This document shows positions 56,093-63,807 of a stretch of 64,000 bases of DNA, one piece after another; position 1 is the stretch's first letter, and each line of letters begins with the position of its first letter. The stretch lies in assembly GCF_963666255.1 (NCBI RefSeq), contig NZ_OY762657.1, forward strand, positions 186,001 to 250,000, read 5' to 3'. The stretch is from an uncultured Propionivibrio sp. (lineage in GTDB: Bacteria > Pseudomonadota > Gammaproteobacteria > Burkholderiales > Rhodocyclaceae). Position numbers and translations under genes: made by a program. The notes below the pieces were generated by a model. The model had not been told where the DNA came from. It saw only the letters and a list, made by a program, of their open reading frames with translations, and searched no databases.

Positions 56093-56323
56093 ATGAAAGA
56101 CATCAAGATTCTCGGTACCGGCTGTGCCAACTGCCGTAGTACCTACGCGCTCGTCGAGACCGTCGCCAGGGAGAAAGGCGTCGCCGTCACCCTGGGCAAA
56201 GTAGAGGACTTTCCGTCGATTGCCGCTTACGGCGTGATGTCGACGCCGGGCGTCGTCATCGACGGTGTCGTCGTCCATGCCGGTGGCGTACCGAGCCGGG
56301 AAAAAGTTGAAGGCTGGTTCTAG
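56093..56323 (+). CDS. Small thioredoxin-like (redox-active disulfide) protein
   Basis: The 76-residue protein has IKILGTGCANCRSTYALVE with a CANC redox pair near residues 11-14 and a cis-proline loop MSTPGVVIDG, as in redox-active disulfide protein 2-type thioredoxins. It likely delivers or accepts electrons for the neighbouring permease or arsenic enzymes. The ATG follows GAGGAGACTATCCAG. Confidence 0.87.
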   Translation: MKDIKILGTGCANCRSTYALVETVAREKGVAVTLGKVEDFPSIAAYGVMSTPGVVIDGVVVHAGGVPSREKVEGWF

Positions 56324-56367
56324 AAGGTGCTTACCGTGACTCTTGCGGCGCTCCAACGCCACGAGCA

Positions 56368-56541
56368 TCAGCGTCCCGGATCGATCGGAACCCCCGCCTC
56401 GCAGGGGTCGCGGTAGCGGCAGCGGGCGCATTGACCGGTGCAGCCGGTCCATTCATCGGTCGCCGGAGCGGACGCCGGCATTTCGGCCGGCGGCGCGACG
56501 ACGCCATCGTCCATGCATTCATCATCCGACGCCGGCATCAT
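56368..56541 (-). CDS. Small Cys-rich protein downstream of MOT1
   Basis: The frame begins ATGATG 11 bp after the MOT1 stop and encodes 57 residues. The N-terminal two thirds are acidic and Ala/Pro-rich; the last third has four cysteines spaced C-x3-C-x2-C-x5-C (CTGQCARCRYRDPC), suitable for an iron-sulfur or zinc site. It may be translated with MOT1. No known family was recognised; coding status rests on position and the compact Cys cluster. Confidence 0.5.
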   Translation of the reverse strand: MMPASDDECMDDGVVAPPAEMPASAPATDEWTGCTGQCARCRYRDPCEAGVPIDPGR

Positions 56542-56552
56542 CGCCACCGGCC

Positions 56553-57707
56553 TCAGGCCCGGATCCAGCCGCGTCGTACGGCCCACACGAACAGGCAGCC
56601 GTAGAGCGCGGCGACGCCGACATGCCAGGTCGCCAATGCCGCGGTCGTCAGCACGACGAAGCGGCCGCCGCGCTCGGCGTCCTGCGTGCGTCCGCTGATC
56701 GCCAGCTCGGCACCGGCGAGGAAGAGCACGACGCCGAGCACCGGCGCCGGAAAGAGCTGCAGGATCAGCAGCAGCGAGTCGCCGAAGCAAAGCGCCATCA
56801 GCACCAGCAAACCGCCGAGCAGGATCGACGCGCCGCCCGTGCGGGCACCGAAACGGACATGCCCGGCCATGCCGCCGGCACCATGACACATCGGTATGCC
56901 GCCGATCGCGCTCGCCCAGACATTCATCAGCCCGGTCGTCAGCGCGACGCGGCGCACATCGATCGGCCGGTCGGCGAATTCGCGATTGTTCTCGTCGACG
57001 AGCGCGACGAGGCCGTTGCCGAAGGTCAGCGGCAGTTGCGGCAGCGCCAGGAGCAGCGCGCCCTGCCAGAGATCGTTCGCCGCGAGCGCCGGCCAGGCGA
57101 AGGACGGCAGGCGGAAGTCCGGCCGGATCAGCGCCAGCCGGTCGGCCAGCGTCGGCTGCGCGCACAGCGCCACGACGACGCCGATCAGCAGCAGTACCAG
57201 CATCGCCGGCAGGCGCGAGCGCGCCAGCAGTACCAGCGCGACAACGAGGACCGCCGCCGCCAGCCAGGCGTTCTGCCCCATCATGCCGATGCCCTCGCGC
57301 ATGAAGCTCAAGCCAAGTCCCATGACGATGCCGATCAGCACCTGCGCCGGCACAAGACGCGCGAGCCTCGTCGCCAGCCCGGAGACGGCGAGCAGCAGCC
57401 AGAAGACGCCGGTGACGAGGCCGGCGCCGACGACCGTGGCCGGCGTCAGGACTGCGCTGCCGGCGGTCTGCGCGATGGCGATGGCGCCGATCGCCTTCAT
57501 CGGTTGCACCGGCACCGGCGTGCGATAGATGAGGCCGGCGGCGATCAGCGCACCGCCGACGCCGAGCAGCAAGCCGGTCGGATCGACCTTGAGGATCGAG
57601 ACGTAGGCGACGACAAACGGAATCAGCGTACCCAGGTCGCCGAAGGCGCCGGCGAGCTCGGCCAGATCGAAGCGGTTGCGCCCGCCGGCAGGCGTCGCGT
57701 CAGCCAT
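56553..57707 (-). CDS. Molybdate/sulfate transporter (MOT1/SulP-related)
   Basis: The 384-residue membrane protein fits the MOT1 family: FDLAELAGAFGDLGTLIPFVVAYV at the N-terminus and PVPVQPMKAIGAIAIA, where the conserved P-x-Q-P-M-K is typical. A matching second half around LPLTFGNGLVALVDEN follows. It should import molybdate. The ATG at 57707 was chosen over 57749 because the longer form overlaps the upstream moeB-like remnant. It is in the locus for cofactor synthesis and a tungsten enzyme. Confidence 0.86.
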   Translation of the reverse strand: MADATPAGGRNRFDLAELAGAFGDLGTLIPFVVAYVSILKVDPTGLLLGVGGALIAAGLIYRTPVPVQPMKAIGAIAIAQTAGSAVLTPATVVGAGLVTGVFWLLLAVSGLATRLARLVPAQVLIGIVMGLGLSFMREGIGMMGQNAWLAAAVLVVALVLLARSRLPAMLVLLLIGVVVALCAQPTLADRLALIRPDFRLPSFAWPALAANDLWQGALLLALPQLPLTFGNGLVALVDENNREFADRPIDVRRVALTTGLMNVWASAIGGIPMCHGAGGMAGHVRFGARTGGASILLGGLLVLMALCFGDSLLLILQLFPAPVLGVVLFLAGAELAISGRTQDAERGGRFVVLTTAALATWHVGVAALYGCLFVWAVRRGWIRA

Positions 57708-57828
57708 CGCTGGACTCCGGCGCGCCTGCCGCCACGCTTTCCTCCACATTGAGGCACCGCTGTCCCTCGAGGTCGATTTCTGGCAGCATGATGTGCCGGC
57801 TGCAGCGCATCAAGCGTTTGTCATCCAT
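57700..57828 (-). pseudogene. 5' remnant of a MoeB/ThiF/HesA-type gene
   Basis: A 42-codon frame with a good ribosome binding site (GCGGAGGC) encodes an N-terminus LMRCSRHIMLPEIDLEGQ that closely follows the MoeB/ThiF opening (LLRYSRHILLPEIG-EGQ). The similarity ends after about 26 residues and the frame stops, overlapping the start of the MOT1 gene. The adenylating domain is missing. It looks like the trace of a deleted MoaD-activating enzyme, but could still be translated as a leader peptide coupled to MOT1. Confidence 0.68.
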
Positions 57829-57880
57829 GCCTCCGCTCCCTTCATCTTGTTCTTAGTTCTCTTGCGCTTCGCGTCCCGCC

Positions 57881-58276
57881 ATGTCTTCCGCCAAACCGCC
57901 CGCCCCGCCGAACGAGAAACCCGATCGCCGCGACCCGCCGCTGCGTCGCTGGCTCAACGTCGCCTGCCGCAGTCTCCATGTCGTCGGCATCATCCTGCTC
58001 GGTGCCGCGCTGCTGGCCGGCACCGCGACGACCTCCGGCGCGCTGCTGACGGCGGCTTCCGGCCTCGGCATGCTGGCCCTCGACACCTGGCGCAAGCCGG
58101 CGCACCTCGCCGAAGTCTCCGGCCTCGGCGTCCTCGCCAAGCTGCCCTTCGTCGCGCTGGCGGCCTTCATTCCGTCGGCATCGCTCGCGCTATTCTGGTC
58201 GATTGTCATCGTTTCCATGGTGCTCTCGCACGCACCGGCGGCCTTCCGGCACCGGCGCCTCTTCGAGCGCCGCTGA
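57881..58276 (+). CDS. Small four-helix membrane protein, unknown function
   Basis: The 131-residue protein has a Pro-rich hydrophilic N-terminus and four hydrophobic segments (VVGIILLGAALLAG, ALLTAASGLGMLAL, FVALAAFIPSAS, FWSIVIVSMVL), ending in a His/Arg-rich tail. No family was recognised. It is the only plus-strand gene within the molybdenum/tungsten locus, divergent from the moeB remnant and convergent with moeA. Ribosome binding site support is weak. Confidence 0.6.
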   Translation: MSSAKPPAPPNEKPDRRDPPLRRWLNVACRSLHVVGIILLGAALLAGTATTSGALLTAASGLGMLALDTWRKPAHLAEVSGLGVLAKLPFVALAAFIPSASLALFWSIVIVSMVLSHAPAAFRHRRLFERR

Positions 58277-58281
58277 CACCG

Positions 58282-58320
58282 GGCGGGCGACGGCCCGCGC
58301 GCCCGCCGCCGGATTTCTTA
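58282..58320 (+). terminator. GC-rich terminator-like hairpin after membrane protein gene
   Basis: GGCGGGCG and CGCCCGCC pair over a 10-nt loop, followed within a few bases by ATTTCTTATTCTT. It sits between convergent genes; the T tract is interrupted. Confidence 0.5.
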
Positions 58321-58358
58321 TTCTTCCTGTCGTTCTCCCCTTATTTCGCTGCGTCGCT

Positions 58359-59633
58359 TCAGCAGCCCGGCGACAATCCCTCGAAGGGCTGCACGCTGAC
58401 GATGTCGCCGGGCGACACCGAGGCGCAGTCCTCGGGCAAGACGATGAAGCAGTTGGCCTCAGTCATCGAGCGCAGCACGCCCGAGCCCTGGTTGTCGGTG
58501 GTGCGCACTTCCCACTGGCCATCGACGGCGCAGAGCACGCCGCGCTGGTACTCGCGCCGGCCGTGCGGCTTGCGGATCGAGCAGGCGGCACGCACCTTCA
58601 CTTCGAGCGGCAAGGGCGAGACGTCGCCGCCGGCGAGCTTGAGCAGCGCCGGCCGCGCGAACTGGCTGAAGCTGACCATCACCGACACCGGATTGCCCGG
58701 CAGGCCGAACAGCCAGGCCTTGCCGACGCGGCCGAAAGCCATCGGCCGCCCCGGTTTGACGTTGACCTTCCAGAACTTGACCTCGCCCGACTTGGCCAGG
58801 ATTTCCTTGACGAAATCGGCCTCGCCGACCGACACGCCGCCGCTGGTGATGATCGCATCGGCCTGCGTGGCGGCTTCGTTGAGCGTCTGTTCGAGTTTTT
58901 CCGGCTGGTCGGGCACGACCCCCTTGTCGATGATGTCGACGCCGAGCCGGCTGAGCAGGCCGAACAGCGTGTAGCGGTTGCTGTCGTAGATCTGGCCCGG
59001 CACCAGCGTCTGGCCGATCGACGCCAGTTCGTCGCCGGTCGAGAAATAGGCGACGCGCAGGCGGCGCTTGACCTCGACCTCGGCAACGCCGAGCGAGGCG
59101 ATGACACCGAGTTCGGCCGCGCCGATGCGCTTGCCGGCCCGCAGCGCGACGACGCCGCGGGCGAGATCCTCGCCGGCATGCCGGATATTCTTGCCGCGCG
59201 CCTGTCCCGGCGGAATGACAACAACATCACCGCCCTCACCCAGCTCAACGCGCACCAGCTCCTGCTCGACGACGACATTGGCACCGGCCGGCAGCACGGC
59301 GCCGGTCATGATGCGCACCGCCTGTCCCTTGCCGACGAGGCCCGAGAACGGACGGCCGGCGAAAGCGGTGCCGACGACCACCAGCGCGGTGTCGCCCGCC
59401 GCGTCCAGGCTGTCGGCGCAGAGCGCGTAGCCGTCCATCGCCGAATTGTCGTGCGCCGGCACGTCGTAGGGAGAGGTCACATCGGCGGCGAGGATGCGCC
59501 CGAGCGCGGCGCGCAAGGGGACGCATTCGCTGCCGCTGATCGGCGCGACCGCCGACAACATGTAGTCAAGGGCCTGGGAAACGCTGAGCGCGGCGTTCTC
59601 GCCGTCGCCGGAAGATTTCGGTGTCATTGCCAT
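58359..59633 (-). CDS. moeA: Molybdopterin molybdenumtransferase
   Basis: The 424-residue protein inserts molybdate or tungstate into adenylylated molybdopterin. Family blocks are VPAHDNSAMDGYAL, VRIMTGAVLPAGANVVV, STGDEL, YDSNRYTLFGLL, TSGGVSVGEADFVK and LPGNPVSVMVSF. It lies 16 bp downstream of tupA in the same direction and thus in the AOR-tup operon, suggesting a paralogue dedicated to the tungsten enzyme. Confidence 0.93.
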   Translation of the reverse strand: MAMTPKSSGDGENAALSVSQALDYMLSAVAPISGSECVPLRAALGRILAADVTSPYDVPAHDNSAMDGYALCADSLDAAGDTALVVVGTAFAGRPFSGLVGKGQAVRIMTGAVLPAGANVVVEQELVRVELGEGGDVVVIPPGQARGKNIRHAGEDLARGVVALRAGKRIGAAELGVIASLGVAEVEVKRRLRVAYFSTGDELASIGQTLVPGQIYDSNRYTLFGLLSRLGVDIIDKGVVPDQPEKLEQTLNEAATQADAIITSGGVSVGEADFVKEILAKSGEVKFWKVNVKPGRPMAFGRVGKAWLFGLPGNPVSVMVSFSQFARPALLKLAGGDVSPLPLEVKVRAACSIRKPHGRREYQRGVLCAVDGQWEVRTTDNQGSGVLRSMTEANCFIVLPEDCASVSPGDIVSVQPFEGLSPGC

Positions 59634-59649
59634 TTAGGAGTCTCTGTAA

Positions 59650-60477
59650 TCACTTTTTCGAGTTCGGGAAGAAGACCTGCTGCCCGTCGGCGCGGAAGCT
59701 CGCGATCGCCTCGCGCCCGGTGTCGGACGTCAGCCAGTCGCTGAACTGCTGCGCCGCGCGCGCCTTGACGTGCGGATGCCGCGCGGGATTGACCGGAATG
59801 ACGCTGTAAGGATTGAACAAGGCCGGATCGCCGTCAAGCACCATGACGAGTTCGCGACGGTTCTTAAACGCGCCCCAGGTGGCGCGGTCGGCCAGCGTAT
59901 AGGCGTTGATCGCCGCCGCCATGTTCAGCGTCGGCCCCATGCCGCTGCCGGTTTCCTTGTAGCCCGACAAAGCCTTGGGATCGACGCCGGCGGCCTTCCA
60001 CAGGCGCAACTCGGCGGCGTGCGTGCCGCTCTTGTCGCCGCGCGAGATGAAGCCCTGGCCACTGGCCGCGATCGCCTTGAACGCGCCCTGGGCATTGCCC
60101 GCCGCAGCGAGCCTGGCCGGGTCGTCCTTGGGACCGACAAAAATGAAGTCGTTGTACATCACATCCTTACGTTGCGTGCCAAACCCCTCGGCGACGAATT
60201 TCTCCTCCGCCTCGCGGTCATGAACGAGCAGGACGTCGGCATCGCCCCGGCGACCGATGTCGATCGCCTGGCCGGTGCCGACGGCAACGATTCTGACCTT
60301 GATTCCGCTCGCTTGTTCAAAACGCGGGATGATCCACGAAAACAGGCCGGACTGTTCGGTCGAGGTGGTCGAGGCGACGACCAGGGTTTCCTCGGCCGCC
60401 AGCGGCAGCGATGCCGCCAGGGTAAGACCGAGACCGAGGCCGACACCGGCCATCAACGATCGAATGCGATTCGCCAT
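59650..60477 (-). CDS. tupA: Tungstate ABC transporter, substrate-binding protein
   Basis: The 275-residue protein has a signal peptide (MAGVGLGLGLTLAASLPLAA). It then carries the TupA pattern: VVASTTSTEQSGLFSWIIP, VRIVAVGTGQAIDIGRRGDADVLLVHD and VMYNDFIFVGP. TupA binds tungstate in preference to molybdate, fitting the AOR encoded upstream. AAGGAG precedes the ATG. Its start overlaps the end of the ATPase gene by 25 bp. Confidence 0.92.
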   Translation of the reverse strand: MANRIRSLMAGVGLGLGLTLAASLPLAAEETLVVASTTSTEQSGLFSWIIPRFEQASGIKVRIVAVGTGQAIDIGRRGDADVLLVHDREAEEKFVAEGFGTQRKDVMYNDFIFVGPKDDPARLAAAGNAQGAFKAIAASGQGFISRGDKSGTHAAELRLWKAAGVDPKALSGYKETGSGMGPTLNMAAAINAYTLADRATWGAFKNRRELVMVLDGDPALFNPYSVIPVNPARHPHVKARAAQQFSDWLTSDTGREAIASFRADGQQVFFPNSKK

Positions 60478-61172
60478 GGTAGTTCTCCTTGCAGAAAGGC
60501 CCGCGCCGCGGGCGACTGAGGTTGGGAAAAGAAGCGCCGCACCGGCGCATGCTCCTGCACGCGGCCGTCGGCGAGAAAGACGACGTCATCGGCGAGGCGC
60601 TGCGCCTGGCCGAGGTTGTGGGTGGTCATCAGGATCTTGGCACCGTCGGTGCGGATCTCGCGGATAATGCGCTCGACCGCCTCGGTGGCGCTCGGATCGA
60701 GGCTCGCGGTCGGTTCGTCGAGCAGCAGCATGCGCGGCCGCAACACCCAGGCGCGGGCCAGCGCGAGGCGCTGCCGCTCGCCACCCGAAAGCAGGCGCGC
60801 GCTGGCATCGACGCGATGGGCGAGCCCGACGCGTTCGAGCACCGCCAGCGTGCGGGCGCGCCGCGCGGCGCGGCCTTCGCCCTGCGCGGCAAGTGCGAAT
60901 TCAACATTGCGGAAGACCGACAGGCGCAGCAGCGCCGGATGCTGGAAGACCATCGCCAGGCGCCCGTCCGGCTGCGGTCGCCCGCCCCAGTCGATGCTGC
61001 CTGCAGCGGGTGTCAGGAGTCCGGAAAGCAGGCGCAGCAGTACCGTCTTGCCGCTGCCGTTCGGCCCGAGGATGACGCTGATGCCCTCGCCCGACAGGTC
61101 GAGATCGAGGTCCTGCAGCACCGTCTGCCGTTCCGGGCGGAACGCCAGTCCCTGTACCCTGAGCGGAAACAT
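60453..61172 (-). CDS. tupC: Tungstate ABC transporter, ATPase
   Basis: The 239-residue ATPase has Walker A GPNGSGKTVLL, the signature LLSGGERQRLALARA, Walker B MLLLDEPTAS and the switch His in MTTHNLGQA. It energises tungstate import with the TupB permease. The ATG at 61172 overlaps the permease stop (TGATG), which decides the start; an upstream in-frame ATG at 61208 lies inside the permease gene. Confidence 0.93.
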   Translation of the reverse strand: MFPLRVQGLAFRPERQTVLQDLDLDLSGEGISVILGPNGSGKTVLLRLLSGLLTPAAGSIDWGGRPQPDGRLAMVFQHPALLRLSVFRNVEFALAAQGEGRAARRARTLAVLERVGLAHRVDASARLLSGGERQRLALARAWVLRPRMLLLDEPTASLDPSATEAVERIIREIRTDGAKILMTTHNLGQAQRLADDVVFLADGRVQEHAPVRRFFSQPQSPAARAFLQGELPWRIAFDR

Positions 61173-61867
61173 CAGCCAACCCTCCGCAAGGCCCAGCATC
61201 GCAGGCAATAGGCCAGCGCGTTGAGCAGCAGGATCAGGCCGATCAGCACCATGCCGAGCGCGATCGACAGCGCCAGGTTACCCTTGCTGGTTTCCAGTGC
61301 GATTGCCGTCGTCATGACACGCGTAAACCCGTCGATGTTGCCACCGACGATCATCACCGCGCCGACCTCGGACATCGCCCGGCCAAGTCCGGCCAGCGCC
61401 GCCAGCGACAGCGAGAAGCGGCAATCGGCGATGAGCAGGACGACGGCATCGAAGCGGCGCACGCCGATGAGCGCCAGTTCCGGAGCATAGTCGTTCCAGG
61501 CATCCTCGACGATCTGCCGGCTGACCGCCGCGATCAGCGGCATCACCAGCAGCGTCTGGGCAAAGATCATCGCCGTCGGCGAGAAGAGCAGGCCGAATTC
61601 GCCGAAGGGGCCGCTGCGCGACAGCAGCAGATAGACGATGACGCCGACAACGACCGACGGCAGGCCCATCATCGCGTTCAGCACAACGATCAGCGCCCCG
61701 CGACCGGGAAAGCGATGCACGGCGATCGCGGCACCGACCGGCACGCCGATCAGCACGCCAATCGCCAGCGCGCTCAGGCTGACCCGCAGCGAGAGCGCGA
61801 CAATGGCTGCCAGCTGGTAGTCGAGATCGAGCACCAGCCGCAAGGCTTCAAGCAATGTCTCCGTCAT
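61172..61867 (-). CDS. tupB: Tungstate ABC transporter, permease
   Basis: The 231-residue permease has five or six membrane helices. Its cytosolic EAA-type loop (YAPELALIGVRRFDAVVLLIADCRFSL, abridged) and the later LAALAGLGRAMSEVGAVMIVGGNIDG block fit tungstate/molybdate permeases. It is 39 bp downstream of the AOR gene and coupled to the ATPase gene by a one-base-type TGATG overlap. Confidence 0.92.
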   Translation of the reverse strand: MTETLLEALRLVLDLDYQLAAIVALSLRVSLSALAIGVLIGVPVGAAIAVHRFPGRGALIVVLNAMMGLPSVVVGVIVYLLLSRSGPFGEFGLLFSPTAMIFAQTLLVMPLIAAVSRQIVEDAWNDYAPELALIGVRRFDAVVLLIADCRFSLSLAALAGLGRAMSEVGAVMIVGGNIDGFTRVMTTAIALETSKGNLALSIALGMVLIGLILLLNALAYCLRCWALRRVG

Positions 61868-61906
61868 CGGCGGCGGCCGGCGACGCCGGCCGCGCCGAAT
61901 CGAACG

Positions 61907-63784
61907 TCAGAAATCGTCAATCGCGAACTCCAGTCCCAACTCCCTGAGCTTGGCGGGCGTCGGGTTGCCAGTCCGCTTGTCCCAGCCGCGATACTCGTAA
62001 TAATCGTCCTTGAGGCGTTCGAGCGTTTCGCGACTGATGACGCTGCCCTTCATCGGTCCCTCGGGGATCGGTTCCTCCATGAAGCGGATCGGCAACTGGT
62101 CGTAGTCGCGCGTGAAGCCTTCGCGCGCCGACAGGCAGCGTATCATGTTCCACTGGCGCTCGGCGATCTTCCGCGCTTCGTCATACGAGAGGTTCCAGTC
62201 GGTGATGGCGTTGAGCGCCTCGATCTGGTTCTGGCTGATCTTGAGTGGTCCCCAGATCGGCTCGCCAAGATGGCACAGGCCCATCGAGTCGGCGAAGATC
62301 AGCCAGTGGTTGACCTCGACCGCCAGCGCGCCCTTGCCTTCGAGCACCTTGCGATCGACGAGGCCGCTCTTCTCGGCGGTCGGCCGGATGTCATGGTGGC
62401 TGCCGCCGCGCGGCCCGGTGGCATAGCCGACAGCGCAGGCCGGGAAGGGACGGCAGGTATGCCCGGCCCATTCGATGCCCTTGTTCTGCATGGCGAAGCG
62501 CTCGGTTCCCTTGCCGACGATGCGCGCCGCCTCGCGTGTGCCCTTGGCCAGCAGCGCACCGATGCCCGGCTCGTTGCGGCCGATCTTCTCGAGCACCTCG
62601 ATCATCGCATCGGCATTGCCGAAGCGCAGGTCGATGCCGTCGGTATCGTCCCTGGTCAACATGCCTTTCTCATAGGCTTCCATCGCCCAGGAGATGCACA
62701 CCGAGGCCGAGATCAGGTCGATGCCGTACTCGTCGCAAAGCTCATCGGCCTTGCACAGGGCTTCCATGTTATCGACGGCGCAGCAGCTGCCGAAGCCGTA
62801 GATCGTCTCGTAGTCGGCGCCGTTGATGATCGACTTGTAGGGGCCGTCGGGGACGACGCTGTACTTAGTGCAGTTGATCGAGCAGGCCATGCAGGCGCGG
62901 TTGCCCTTGACGATCTTCTCCTTCATCGCCTCGCCGGTGATGTTCTGCATGCCTTCGAACACCTCGGTCTGCCAGTTGCGCGTCGGCAGGATGCCGGCAT
63001 CATTCATCGAGGCGACGTTGCGCGGCGTGCCGTAGCTCGACAGGCCCTGAATCGCCGGCGTCGTCGCGACGAGATCGTTGAGCCGCTGCGCCTTGTTATA
63101 GACGCCGAACATGTTGGGCACGCTGACACCGCCGGTGCCGCGCACCGCCATCGCCTTGAGATTCTTCGAGCCCATCACCGCACCGACGCCGCCGCGCCCG
63201 GCGGCGCGCATGTCGAGCAGGACCATGGCATAGGCCAGCCCGGCCTCGCCGGCGACACCGATCGTCGCGACGTGGATTTCGTCGTCGCCGATTTCCTTGC
63301 GGATCGCGGACTGCGCGTGGAAGGTGCTCTGACCCCAGAGATGGCGCGCGTCGCGGATCTCGACCGTGTCGTCGTCGATCCACAGATAGACGGGATGCTC
63401 GGCCTTGCCCTCGATGATCATGCCGTCATAGCCGGCGGCCTTGAGTTCGGGCGCGAAAAAGCCGCCGAAGCTGCTGTGGAAGAACGAACCGGTCGTCGGC
63501 GACTTGGCGCACAGGACGGCGCGCGAAGCGGTCGGCACCATCGTGCCATTGACCGGGCCGGTCATCATGATCAGCTTGTTTTCCGGCGCGAACGCGTCGA
63601 TCTTCGCCGGCACCTCCTCGTAGAAAATGCGGGCGGCGAGGCCGGCGCCGCCGACGAAATCGCGGACCAGGTCCTCGTACAGCGGTTCCTTGCCGATCGC
63701 GCCGCTTTCGAGGTTGACCCGCAGGATCCAGCCGACATAGCCCTGCCCCTGGATCTGCTTGCGCGTGCCGTTCTTTCCTTGCAT
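61907..63784 (-). CDS. Aldehyde ferredoxin oxidoreductase family protein (W/Mo-bispyranopterin)
   Basis: The protein of about 625 residues has the AOR N-terminal pattern GYVGWILRVNLESGAI, then GGAGLAARIFYEE, RGGVGAVMGSKNLKAMAVRG and the 4Fe-4S ligands CMACSINC with a later Cys in DSMGLCHLGEP. It should oxidise an aldehyde to the acid, or reduce the acid, using tungsten or molybdenum bispyranopterin. Tungstate uptake genes downstream favour tungsten. GGGGAGAA precedes the ATG at 63784; 63805 is possible. No partner iron-sulfur or flavin subunit is visible here, but one may lie beyond the edge. Confidence 0.92.
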   Translation of the reverse strand: MQGKNGTRKQIQGQGYVGWILRVNLESGAIGKEPLYEDLVRDFVGGAGLAARIFYEEVPAKIDAFAPENKLIMMTGPVNGTMVPTASRAVLCAKSPTTGSFFHSSFGGFFAPELKAAGYDGMIIEGKAEHPVYLWIDDDTVEIRDARHLWGQSTFHAQSAIRKEIGDDEIHVATIGVAGEAGLAYAMVLLDMRAAGRGGVGAVMGSKNLKAMAVRGTGGVSVPNMFGVYNKAQRLNDLVATTPAIQGLSSYGTPRNVASMNDAGILPTRNWQTEVFEGMQNITGEAMKEKIVKGNRACMACSINCTKYSVVPDGPYKSIINGADYETIYGFGSCCAVDNMEALCKADELCDEYGIDLISASVCISWAMEAYEKGMLTRDDTDGIDLRFGNADAMIEVLEKIGRNEPGIGALLAKGTREAARIVGKGTERFAMQNKGIEWAGHTCRPFPACAVGYATGPRGGSHHDIRPTAEKSGLVDRKVLEGKGALAVEVNHWLIFADSMGLCHLGEPIWGPLKISQNQIEALNAITDWNLSYDEARKIAERQWNMIRCLSAREGFTRDYDQLPIRFMEEPIPEGPMKGSVISRETLERLKDDYYEYRGWDKRTGNPTPAKLRELGLEFAIDDF

Positions 63785-63807
63785 CGTTTTCTCCCCTGTG
63801 TTCATGC

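Noticed and set aside
56343-57752. 469-codon plus-strand frame opposite MOT1
   Set aside because: Composition Arg/Gln/Asp-rich with no recognisable domain; the minus strand holds a clear transporter.
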